Program-made: the position numbers and the translations under genes | In this document: positions 1 to 5,466 of the stretch, in pieces | Numbering within the stretch: position 1 is the stretch's first letter | Layout of the letters: the number at the start of each line of letters is the position of its first letter | Notes under the pieces: generated by a model | The model's database searches: none | The model's input: the letters and a program-made list of their open reading frames with translations, nothing else | What the model was told of the DNA's origin: nothing | Source: an uncultured beta proteobacterium | GTDB lineage: Bacteria > Pseudomonadota > Gammaproteobacteria > Burkholderiales > Burkholderiaceae | Length of the DNA: 5,466 nucleotides | Reading direction: 5' to 3' | Assembly (NCBI GenBank): GCA_903835865.1 | Contig: CAILON010000404.1 | Span: 1 to 5,466, forward strand

Positions 1-74
1 AGCTCAGTTTCAGGTTTTGGATTGTTGGCTTTGAGCTGCTCAAAAAAAGCACGTCGCTTTTCTAAATTCATCAT
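1..74 (-). CDS. nth: Endonuclease III, N-terminal fragment (runs off left edge)
   Basis: Only the first 24 codons are inside the window. The translation begins MMNLEKRRAFFEQLKANNPK and continues PETE, then Leu is started at the edge. This matches the conserved N-terminus of bacterial endonuclease III, where a KR-rich helix is followed by an NPxPxTEL motif. By family knowledge Nth is a 4Fe-4S DNA glycosylase/AP lyase that removes oxidised pyrimidines in base excision repair; its catalytic Lys, Asp and cluster cysteines lie outside the window. Two ATG codons stand in tandem (74-72 and 71-69), and the first overlaps the rnfB stop as ATGA, which suggests translational coupling. No good Shine-Dalgarno is visible; the preceding bases are an A7 run. 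E. coli also has nth directly after the rsx genes, which supports the call. Confidence 0.88.
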   Translation of the reverse strand, partial: MMNLEKRRAFFEQLKANNPKPETE

Positions 75-763
75 TTTTTTGTTTGCGCTCTTGCAATGGC
101 AGCAGCAATGATGGCTCGTTTTCTATCTTGTTCCTTCTTTGCATCTTCTGAGAATGCATCTTCAGCATTAACGGCAAGTAATTTTGCGGCTGCTTTTTTA
201 GCTAAGCGCGCATCATTATCTTTTTCTTCTCTATCGAGACGATGTTCGCGATCATGGTAGCGCTTACGGGATATATCGGCCAAATCAGTCGTCCAGGCAT
301 CCCAGCCAGTGCGGTTTTCAGTGACATCAATCATGCTAATGCAATCTACAGGACATGGAGGAATACATAAATCGCAGCCTGTGCACCATTCGGTTAAGAC
401 TATGTGCATTTGCTTTGAGGCGCCAACGATTGCATCTACAGGACATGCCTGAATGCATAGCGTGCAACCAATACACTTTTGGGGGTCGATGAAGGCAACA
501 GGCCTAGGGCGTTCAACGCCACACTCGGGATCGATAGTGGGGTGTAATTCAAAGGCATCTTGAGGATAAATTGGCGTCAGAATTTGACTCAAACGCACAA
601 TTCCTGCAATCCCACCAGGTGGGCAGCGATTAGGGAGGACAGTTCCAGATGCCAATGCTTCTGCATAACCTCGGCAATCAGGGTAGCCACACTTGGTGCA
701 TTGTGTTTGAGGAAGTGCATCCTCTAAGCGATCGGTAAGATTGTTCGCTTGATTTATGTTCAT
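71..763 (-). CDS. rnfB: Stand-alone RnfB/RsxB-type electron-transfer protein with three 4Fe-4S sites
   Basis: The protein has 230 residues. Residues 22-47 carry C22, C25, C30 and C47 in the pattern CTKCGYPDC...NRCPPGG, the Fe-S domain typical of RnfB. Two bacterial ferredoxin motifs follow: C97/C100/C103/C107 and C127/C130/C133/C137, the latter ending CPVDC. By family knowledge RnfB passes electrons inside the Rnf/Rsx complex, which in E. coli helps keep SoxR reduced. E. coli RsxB starts with a hydrophobic membrane helix; here the N-terminus (MNINQANNLTDRLEDALPQT) is polar, so the protein is probably soluble. From about residue 165 to the end there is a Lys/Glu/Asp/Ala-rich, probably helical tail, longer than in E. 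coli RsxB. No other rnf gene is present, and nth follows with overlapping stop and start. The ATG at 763 has only a weak ribosome-binding site. The family is secure; the physiological partner is unknown. Confidence 0.9.
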   Translation of the reverse strand: MNINQANNLTDRLEDALPQTQCTKCGYPDCRGYAEALASGTVLPNRCPPGGIAGIVRLSQILTPIYPQDAFELHPTIDPECGVERPRPVAFIDPQKCIGCTLCIQACPVDAIVGASKQMHIVLTEWCTGCDLCIPPCPVDCISMIDVTENRTGWDAWTTDLADISRKRYHDREHRLDREEKDNDARLAKKAAAKLLAVNAEDAFSEDAKKEQDRKRAIIAAAIARAQTKK

Positions 764-779
764 TACTTGATAAATGTGT

Positions 780-804
780 AAAAAATGAGGACCTTAGTCC
801 TCAT
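780..804 (-). terminator. Rho-independent terminator after phaZ
   Basis: Positions 785-792 (ATGAGGAC on the plus strand) pair perfectly with 797-804 (GTCCTCAT), giving an 8-bp stem with a 4-base loop. Read on the minus strand, the hairpin comes 9 bases after the phaZ stop codon and is followed by six T residues (785-780, the first being the last stem base). This is the classic intrinsic terminator layout for the tyrB-phaZ transcript. On the plus strand no T tract follows. Only 16 bases separate the T tract from the rnfB start codon. Confidence 0.85.
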
Positions 805-813
805 GTTTATTTC

Positions 814-2106
814 TTATTTAGAGCCTTCTAGTTTAGGAGGTCTTGCTCTGGCCTTCTTATGAACGCCTTGGTGCTCACGAATAAAGGATTTAATTTTTGG
901 ATAAACCTTTTCGCGCCAACGGCGTCCTGCAAAGATGCCATAGTGGCCGGCACCAGCAACCTCATAATGATCTTTGTTCTCTTTTGGAATGCCTACGCAT
1001 AAACCGTGTGCAGAGCGTGTCTGACCACTTCCAGAGATATCGTCGAGTTCGCCTTCTACGGTTAGTAGAGCTGTCTTTTTAATATCCTGCGGCTTAACTA
1101 ATTCGCCTGCCACCTCCCATGTGCCATTCGGGAGAGCGTAATCCTGGAATACGGTTTTGATGGTATCGAGATAGAACTTGGCATCCAAGTCTAAGACAGC
1201 GTTGTACTCATCATAAAAGCGGATATGGCCTTCTGCATCTTGCTCGTCACCACGTACTAAGTTCTGGAAATAATCCCAATGAGACTGCAAATGGTTTTGC
1301 GGATTCATGGCAATAAAGCCGGTATGTTGCAAGAAGCCTGGGTAAACGCGACGACCTACTCCGGGATAGCTTGGTGGCACCTTATAGATCACATGACTTT
1401 CAAACCACTCGAAGGATTTTTGGTCGGCTAAGTTATTGACTGCAGTTGGCGACTTGCGGGCATCAATTGGGCCACCCATCATGATCATCGATGCAGGCGT
1501 TGCTTCACCTGCTGAAGCCATTAAGGAGATCGCACCCAAGGTTGGAACAGTGGGCTGGCAAACAGAAATGACATGCAAATCTTCTGCACCAATTGTGCGA
1601 ATGAATTCTTGAATGTAGTGGACATAGTCGTCAAGACTAAATTCACCATCTTCAACCGGAACATTGCGAGCATCGATCCAGTCAGTAATGTAAACCTTGT
1701 GATCTTGTAAAAGAGTACGAACAGTGTCACGCAATAAAGTGGCGTGGTGCCCAGACATGGGAGCAACTACCAATACAACAGGATCTTGTTTGAGGCTCTT
1801 GATGGTTTCTACATCATCAGAAAAGCGCTTGAAACGAACCAGATTGCAAAAAGGTTTTGCGATGATCGTTCTTTCATGGATCGCAACTTCGTTACCATGT
1901 GCTTCAACAGAGCGAATGCCAAATTCTGGCTTCTTATAGTTTTTACCTAAGCGATAGAGGAGTTCATAACTGGCAGCTAAACGCTCAGATCCTGGAACCT
2001 TAGAGGCAGGATTAGAGCCATTAATAAAGGCCTCCGAGGCAGCGCGTGCCCAAGAACTAACTGGTTGAAGCAAAGCTTTTTGAAATTCGTGTAACTGATA
2101 TAGCAT
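814..2106 (-). CDS. phaZ: Intracellular poly(3-hydroxybutyrate) depolymerase
   Basis: The 430-residue protein matches the intracellular PHB depolymerase family (PhaZ type of Ralstonia/Cupriavidus), which cleaves stored PHB granules in the cytoplasm to release hydroxybutyrate units. It has an alpha/beta-hydrolase fold in which the nucleophile is Cys rather than Ser. The elbow reads SVCQPT with Cys183; Asp355 lies in EGELDDISG and His388 in GAGHYGIF. These positions equal the triad numbers I recall for the Ralstonia eutropha enzyme (C183, D355, H388), so the protein aligns almost without gaps and appears intact. Other conserved blocks are VVAPMSGHHATLLRDT (about 113-128), YITDWIDARNVP (139-150) and MMGGPIDARKSPT (209-221). 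There is no signal peptide, as expected for the intracellular type. The C-terminus ends in a short basic tail (HKKARARPPK). The ATG at 2106 is chosen for its good ribosome-binding site. tyrB lies 31 bp upstream in the same direction. Confidence 0.94.
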   Translation of the reverse strand: MLYQLHEFQKALLQPVSSWARAASEAFINGSNPASKVPGSERLAASYELLYRLGKNYKKPEFGIRSVEAHGNEVAIHERTIIAKPFCNLVRFKRFSDDVETIKSLKQDPVVLVVAPMSGHHATLLRDTVRTLLQDHKVYITDWIDARNVPVEDGEFSLDDYVHYIQEFIRTIGAEDLHVISVCQPTVPTLGAISLMASAGEATPASMIMMGGPIDARKSPTAVNNLADQKSFEWFESHVIYKVPPSYPGVGRRVYPGFLQHTGFIAMNPQNHLQSHWDYFQNLVRGDEQDAEGHIRFYDEYNAVLDLDAKFYLDTIKTVFQDYALPNGTWEVAGELVKPQDIKKTALLTVEGELDDISGSGQTRSAHGLCVGIPKENKDHYEVAGAGHYGIFAGRRWREKVYPKIKSFIREHQGVHKKARARPPKLEGSK

Positions 2107-2110
2107 GGTA

Positions 2111-2115
2111 CCTCC
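2111..2115 (-). promoter_or_regulatory. Shine-Dalgarno of phaZ
   Basis: Read on the minus strand, GGAGG stands four bases before the ATG at 2106 (GGAGG-TACC-ATG). It is the only strong Shine-Dalgarno upstream of any gene start in the window and fixes the phaZ start. The spacing is slightly short but usable. Confidence 0.75.
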
Positions 2116-2137
2116 GGTAATTCAGTGTATCCGCTTA

Positions 2138-3337
2138 TTACGCTAAGACGCGGGCGATTGCTTTGGCCACTTTATCAATATTTTTGGTATTGAGAGCCGC
2201 CACACAAATGCGTCCAGTTGAAAGGGCATAAATGCCATCTTCTTTCTGTAAGCGATCTACTTGCTCAGCAGTTAAGCCTGAGTAAGAAAACATTCCACGT
2301 TGCTGCTCGATAAATGAAAAATCTTGTTTCACTCCAGCGGCAGCAAGTTTTTCAACTAGACCATGACGCATTTCTTTAATGCGATCACGCATTTCTGCTA
2401 GCTCATCTTCCCAAAGCTTGCGTAACTCTGGAGAATTTAAAACAGCGGCAGCAATGGCTGCACCATGAGTTGGTGGGTTGGAATAGTTGGTGCGAATCAC
2501 ACGTTTTAGTTGAGACATAACGCGTGTTGATTCATCTTTGCTTTGCGTCACGATAGACAGGGCGCCTACACGCTCACCATACAGTGAGAATGATTTAGAA
2601 AATGAGCTAGAAACAAAGAAGGACAATCCTGATTCTGCAAAAAGACGCACGGCAATTCCGTCTTGCTCAATCCCAGTTGCAAAGCCCTGGTAGGCCATAT
2701 CTAGGAAGGGAATCAAGCTTTTGGTTTTGCAAATCTCAATCACCTGACGCCATTGGTCTTCAGTAATATCTGCACCAGTTGGGTTATGACAGCATGCGTG
2801 TAACAACACGGTAGTATTTTTTGGGAAGGACTCCAAAGACTTCACCATACCGGCAAAATCAACGCCACGGGTCTTGCTATCAAAGTAGTTGTACTCAACT
2901 ACTTCAAAGCCTGCTGATTCAAAAATGCCGCGATGGTTTTCCCAGGTTGGGTTGCTGATTGCACACGGCGCATTTAAATTGAGGCGCTTAATAAAGTCTG
3001 CACCAACACGCAATGCGCCAGTGCCCCCAAGACATTCAGCCGTTACTACACAACCATCTTTAATCAAGGAAGAGTCGGCACCAAACAACAAGGTTTGAAC
3101 TGCGCTGTTGTAAGGATTTGGACCTTCGATTGGAATGTAGCTACGTGGAGAGCGCTTGGCAACATGCGCCTCTTCAGCTTTGATTACCGCTTTTAACAAA
3201 GGTACCTTACCTTCATCGGTGTAATACACGCCAACCCCCAGGTTAACTTTGTCAGGACGCTGGTCAGCAACATAAGCTTCAGTGTTGCCAAAAATGGGAT
3301 CTTTAGGGGCTAATTGAACGGAGGAAAACAGGGTCAT
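2138..3337 (-). CDS. tyrB: Aromatic-amino-acid/aspartate aminotransferase (TyrB type)
   Basis: The 399-residue protein is a full-length class I, PLP-dependent aminotransferase, close to E. coli AspC (396) and TyrB (397). Lys248 in SSSFSKSFSLYGERVG is the PLP Schiff-base lysine. Other expected active-site residues are present: Trp132 (PTWENH), Asn185 (CCHNPTGAD), Asp213 and Tyr216 (FLDMAYQGF), Arg256, Arg282 (IRTNYSNPP), which binds the distal carboxylate, and Arg376 (TGRICVAAL), which binds the alpha-carboxylate. Blocks such as VLLHACCHNPTGAD, IPFLDMAYQGF, QRGMFSYSGL and GRICVAALNT resemble TyrB more than AspC, so transamination of Tyr/Phe, and probably Asp, with 2-oxoglutarate is expected in the cytoplasm. 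Substrate preference cannot be read with certainty. phaZ follows after 31 bp with no terminator between, suggesting an operon; uvrB is divergent. No Shine-Dalgarno precedes the ATG at 3337; the leader instead contains CCTCCT. Confidence 0.92.
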   Translation of the reverse strand: MTLFSSVQLAPKDPIFGNTEAYVADQRPDKVNLGVGVYYTDEGKVPLLKAVIKAEEAHVAKRSPRSYIPIEGPNPYNSAVQTLLFGADSSLIKDGCVVTAECLGGTGALRVGADFIKRLNLNAPCAISNPTWENHRGIFESAGFEVVEYNYFDSKTRGVDFAGMVKSLESFPKNTTVLLHACCHNPTGADITEDQWRQVIEICKTKSLIPFLDMAYQGFATGIEQDGIAVRLFAESGLSFFVSSSFSKSFSLYGERVGALSIVTQSKDESTRVMSQLKRVIRTNYSNPPTHGAAIAAAVLNSPELRKLWEDELAEMRDRIKEMRHGLVEKLAAAGVKQDFSFIEQQRGMFSYSGLTAEQVDRLQKEDGIYALSTGRICVAALNTKNIDKVAKAIARVLA

Positions 3338-3373
3338 GTGTAGGAGGTTAAGTGGTTGTTTAGGAGGAAATTG

Positions 3374-3403
3374 GCGTTAAATTCAGCTTAATTTGGCTTA
3401 ATT
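3374..3403. repeat. Three tandem 10-bp AT-rich near-repeats
   Basis: GCGTTAAATT, CAGCTTAATT and TGGCTTAATT follow one another without gaps. The last two share GCTTAATT exactly (3386-3393 and 3396-3403) and the first is a looser match. The 10-bp period is close to one DNA helical turn, so a regulator or RNA polymerase alpha subunit could contact the same face, but no known operator is recognised and chance is possible. Confidence 0.4.
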
Positions 3404-3411
3404 GCATGGTT

Positions 3412-3439
3412 TTGAGACCAGTCCCAACTATTTTCAAAT
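3412..3439 (+). promoter_or_regulatory. Candidate sigma70 promoter for uvrB
   Basis: TTGAGA (3412-3417) matches 5 of 6 bases of the -35 consensus. After 16 bp, TCAAAT (3434-3439) matches 4 of 6 of the -10 consensus. Transcription would begin about 50 bases before the uvrB ATG at 3498. The spacing is one below the optimum and the -10 is imperfect, so this is a candidate only. Confidence 0.3.
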
Positions 3440-3458
3440 AAAAACGGCAAAATCATTG

Positions 3459-3468
3459 TTTGTACAAA
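3459..3468. promoter_or_regulatory. 10-bp palindrome TTTGTACAAA upstream of uvrB
   Basis: A perfect palindrome lies 29 bp before the first uvrB ATG, downstream of the candidate promoter, where a repressor could bind. It does not fit the CTGT-N8-ACAG LexA pattern known from E. coli and similar in betaproteobacteria. A 10-bp palindrome in a 160-bp spacer has roughly a one-in-seven chance of arising at random, so function is uncertain. Confidence 0.25.
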
Positions 3469-3497
3469 ATTCGCTGTGAAGAAAACTCATAGTTGAA

Positions 3498-5466
3498 ATG
3501 ATAGCCGAGATGCCTCCTAAGTTGCCTAAAACTGGTTCAAATTCTGAAGTTAAAGAAGTCAAAAAAAGCCCTGAGGCCAACCCTTTGGGTGAGGCTGGCC
3601 ATGACCTAGATCCAGCCAAATTTGTTAGTTTTCCAGACTCCCCATATCATCTTTATCAGCCATTTACCCCTGCTGGAGACCAGCCTCAGGCAATTGAGGC
3701 CTTGGTTGAGGGAATTGAGGATGGATTGACCTTTCAGACCCTCTTGGGGGTAACTGGGTCTGGAAAAACCTTCACGATGGCAAATGTCATCGCTCGAACT
3801 GGTAGGCCGGCCATTATTTTTGCCCCAAATAAGACCTTGGCAGCGCAGCTTTATAGCGAATTTCGGGAGTTTTTCCCGAAAAATGCGGTGGAGTACTTCG
3901 TCAGCTATTACGACTATTACCAACCAGAGGCCTATGTTCCTCAGCGTGACTTATTCATCGAAAAAGACTCCTCCATTAATGAACACATTGAGCAGATGCG
4001 ACTATCTGCAACAAAGAGTCTTTTAGAGCGGCGTGATGTGATCATCGTGGCAACCGTATCTGCAATTTACGGTATTGGTAATCCTGGTGATTATCACAGC
4101 ATGGTGATGACGCTCCGACCTGGCGACAAGATGAGTCAACGCGATATTTTGATGCGACTTATCGCAATGCAGTATGACCGTAATGAAACCGATTTTAAGC
4201 GTGGCGTATTTCGAGTGCGCGGTGACACCATTGATATTTTTCCTGCTGAACATAATGAGTTAGCAGTGCGTGTTGAATTATTTGATGATGCAGTTGAGAG
4301 TTTGCAGTTCTTTGACCCCCTTACTGGCAAGATTCGTCAAAAGATTCCACGCTTTACTGTTTACCCAAGTTCGCATTACGTCACCCCACGTGAAACCGTT
4401 CTTAAAGCAATTGAAACCATTAAAATAGAGTTGCGCACTCGTTTAGATGAGTTTGTTAAAGATGGAAAATTAGTTGAGGCGCAACGTCTCGAGCAGCGCA
4501 CCCGTTTTGACTTAGAGATGCTCAATGAGTTAGGTTTTTGTAAGGGAATTGAGAACTACTCACGCCACCTATCGGGCGCAGCCCCAGGCGAGGCGCCGCC
4601 TACCCTAGTGGATTACTTGCCCAATGATGCTCTGATGTTCTTGGATGAAAGCCATGTCCTCATTGGTCAGTTAAATGCGATGTACAACGGTGATAAATCT
4701 CGCAAACATACTTTGGTGGAGTTTGGATTTCGCTTGCCATCCGCAATGGACAATCGCCCGTTGAAATTTACCGAGTTTGAAACCAAAATGCGTCAAACCA
4801 TTTTTGTTTCAGCTACACCTGCTGATTATGAAAAGACACATCAAGGTAAGGTAGTTGAGCAAGTAGCAAGGCCAACAGGTTTGGTCGATCCAGAAATTGA
4901 AGTATTGCCGGCTAGCACTCAAGTCGATGATTTATTGGGTCAGATACATGAGCGAGTCAAAGTTCGTGAGCGCGTTTTAGTAACAGTGCTTACTAAGAGA
5001 ATGGCCGAGCAATTAACTGACTATCTATCTGACCACGGCGTAAAAGTTCGCTACGTGCATTCGGATATTGATACCGTTGAGCGTGTTGAAATTTTGCGCG
5101 ACTTGCGTTTAGGCGTCTTCGATGTTTTGGTCGGCATTAACTTATTGCGTGAAGGCCTCGATATTCCTGAAGTGTCACTTGTAGCAATCTTAGATGCTGA
5201 TAAAGAGGGTTTCTTACGTTCAGAGCGTAGCTTGATTCAGACCATTGGACGGGCTGCACGAAACGTACGCGGAAAAGCCATTTTGTACGCCGATAGGGTC
5301 ACAGACTCCATGCGAAGGGCGATGGGTGAGACGGAAAGAAGGCGTACCAAACAGATTGCCTTTAATAAATTGCATGGAATTGAGCCTAAAGGGGTGAAAA
5401 AACGCATCAAGGACATCATTGATGGCGTCTATGATGTCAAGGAGAAGCGTCAGGAGATGCAGGTGG
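3498..5466 (+). CDS. uvrB: Excinuclease ABC subunit B (C-terminus off right edge)
   Basis: The open frame gives 656 residues and is still open at the window end. UvrB takes over damaged DNA from UvrA, verifies the lesion with its ATP-driven helicase-like core and recruits UvrC in nucleotide excision repair. Visible motifs, numbered from the ATG at 3498, are Walker A GVTGSGKT (84-91), the damage-probing beta-hairpin region [12 protein letters not shown] (from 137), the DESH box (383-386), motif [12 protein letters not shown] (545-555) and motif [10 protein letters not shown] (581-588). Numbering runs about 45 residues ahead of E. coli UvrB because of a Lys/Glu/Pro-rich N-terminal extension. 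By comparison with the E. coli length (673), roughly 60 residues are missing, including the C-terminal UVR motif that binds UvrC. Two in-frame ATGs (3498 and 3510) follow an in-frame TGA at 3477; neither has a good Shine-Dalgarno, so the start is uncertain by four residues. No frameshift is seen. Confidence 0.96.
   Translation, partial: MIAEMPPKLPKTGSNSEVKEVKKSPEANPLGEAGHDLDPAKFVSFPDSPYHLYQPFTPAGDQPQAIEALVEGIEDGLTFQTLLGVTGSGKTFTMANVIARTGRPAIIFAPNKTLAAQLYSEFREFFPKNAVEYFVSYYDYYQPEAYVPQRDLFIEKDSSINEHIEQMRLSATKSLLERRDVIIVATVSAIYGIGNPGDYHSMVMTLRPGDKMSQRDILMRLIAMQYDRNETDFKRGVFRVRGDTIDIFPAEHNELAVRVELFDDAVESLQFFDPLTGKIRQKIPRFTVYPSSHYVTPRETVLKAIETIKIELRTRLDEFVKDGKLVEAQRLEQRTRFDLEMLNELGFCKGIENYSRHLSGAAPGEAPPTLVDYLPNDALMFLDESHVLIGQLNAMYNGDKSRKHTLVEFGFRLPSAMDNRPLKFTEFETKMRQTIFVSATPADYEKTHQGKVVEQVARPTGLVDPEIEVLPASTQVDDLLGQIHERVKVRERVLVTVLTKRMAEQLTDYLSDHGVKVRYVHSDIDTVERVEILRDLRLGVFDVLVGINLLREGLDIPEVSLVAILDADKEGFLRSERSLIQTIGRAARNVRGKAILYADRVTDSMRRAMGETERRRTKQIAFNKLHGIEPKGVKKRIKDIIDGVYDVKEKRQEMQV

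Larger units (their letters stand above)
3338..3497. promoter_or_regulatory. Divergent intergenic region between tyrB and uvrB
   Basis: This 160-bp AT-rich spacer must hold the tyrB promoter (minus) and probably the uvrB promoter (plus). It contains two TAGGAGG copies 20 bp apart (3341 and 3361, reading CCTCCTA on the minus strand), three tandem near-repeats ending in TTAAATT or TTAATT (3374-3403), a candidate uvrB promoter (3412-3439) and the palindrome TTTGTACAAA (3459-3468). I found no convincing sigma70 promoter on the minus strand; the best -35 is TTGAAA (3437-3432) with only a weak -10 17 bases on. No open reading frame of note lies within it. Confidence 0.6.

Noticed and set aside
897..1950. 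Short plus- and minus-strand open frames inside phaZ, including a 71-codon frame starting at 1724.
   Set aside because: They overlap conserved phaZ coding sequence in other frames and show no family features.
2107..2137. Possible hairpin ACCGGAGGT around the phaZ ribosome-binding site.
   Set aside because: Only three base pairs can form around a three-base loop, which is too weak to mask the site or terminate transcription.
831..3367. The 10-mer GTTTAGGAGG occurs twice (831-840 inside phaZ and 3358-3367 in the spacer).
   Set aside because: In a 5.4-kb window about a dozen 10-mer pairs are expected by chance, and one copy is in coding sequence.
3342..3388. Two AGGAGG sequences on the plus strand followed by GTG or TTG, as if leading tiny peptides before uvrB.
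   Set aside because: The resulting frames stop after three and six codons (GTG 3352, TTG 3371), and the candidate uvrB promoter lies downstream of them, so they would not be in the uvrB message.
3360..3520. TTAGGAGG (3360-3367) and CCTCCTAA (3513-3520) form an 8-bp inverted repeat around the divergent spacer.
   Set aside because: The right copy encodes Pro-Pro-Lys in UvrB, the arms are short, far apart and without flanking similarity, so there is no sign of a mobile-element end.
3434..4330. Several minus-strand open frames of 60-105 codons opposite uvrB.
   Set aside because: They lie antisense to a strongly conserved gene, have no recognisable domain or ribosome-binding site and are best read as shadows.

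Overview
The window looks like a conserved, housekeeping stretch of a betaproteobacterial chromosome. The gene set and order (nth, rnfB, phaZ and tyrB on the minus strand, divergent from uvrB on the plus strand), the protein sequences and a GC content that looks mid-40s percent by eye fit a low-GC Burkholderiaceae bacterium such as Polynucleobacter. That assignment is recalled from family knowledge and was not searched.

Layout. Positions 1-74 (minus) hold the first 24 codons of nth (endonuclease III), which runs off the left edge. It overlaps the stop codon of rnfB (71-763, minus), a soluble RnfB-type iron-sulfur protein with three predicted 4Fe-4S cluster sites and no membrane anchor. A clear Rho-independent terminator (780-804, minus) separates this pair from phaZ (814-2106, minus), an intracellular PHB depolymerase with a Cys-Asp-His triad. 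Thirty-one bases upstream of phaZ lies tyrB (2138-3337, minus), an aromatic/aspartate aminotransferase, and the two are probably co-transcribed. A 160-bp divergent spacer (3338-3497) holds candidate promoter elements, a short tandem AT-rich repeat and a 10-bp palindrome. From about 3498 uvrB (plus) encodes the helicase-like DNA damage-recognition subunit of UvrABC and runs off the right edge, lacking only roughly its last 60 residues.

How the genes work together. Two DNA-repair genes of different pathways (nth for base excision, uvrB for nucleotide excision) bracket two metabolic genes: amino-group transfer and mobilisation of stored polyhydroxybutyrate. The most notable arrangement is the solitary rnfB joined to nth. 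In E. coli rsxB belongs to the six-gene rsxABCDGE cluster that ends in nth; here only the B subunit stands next to nth and it lacks the hydrophobic anchor.

I found no mobile element, CRISPR array, tRNA, rRNA or clear new system. The findings below are modest observations about gene arrangement, translation signals and the divergent promoter region.
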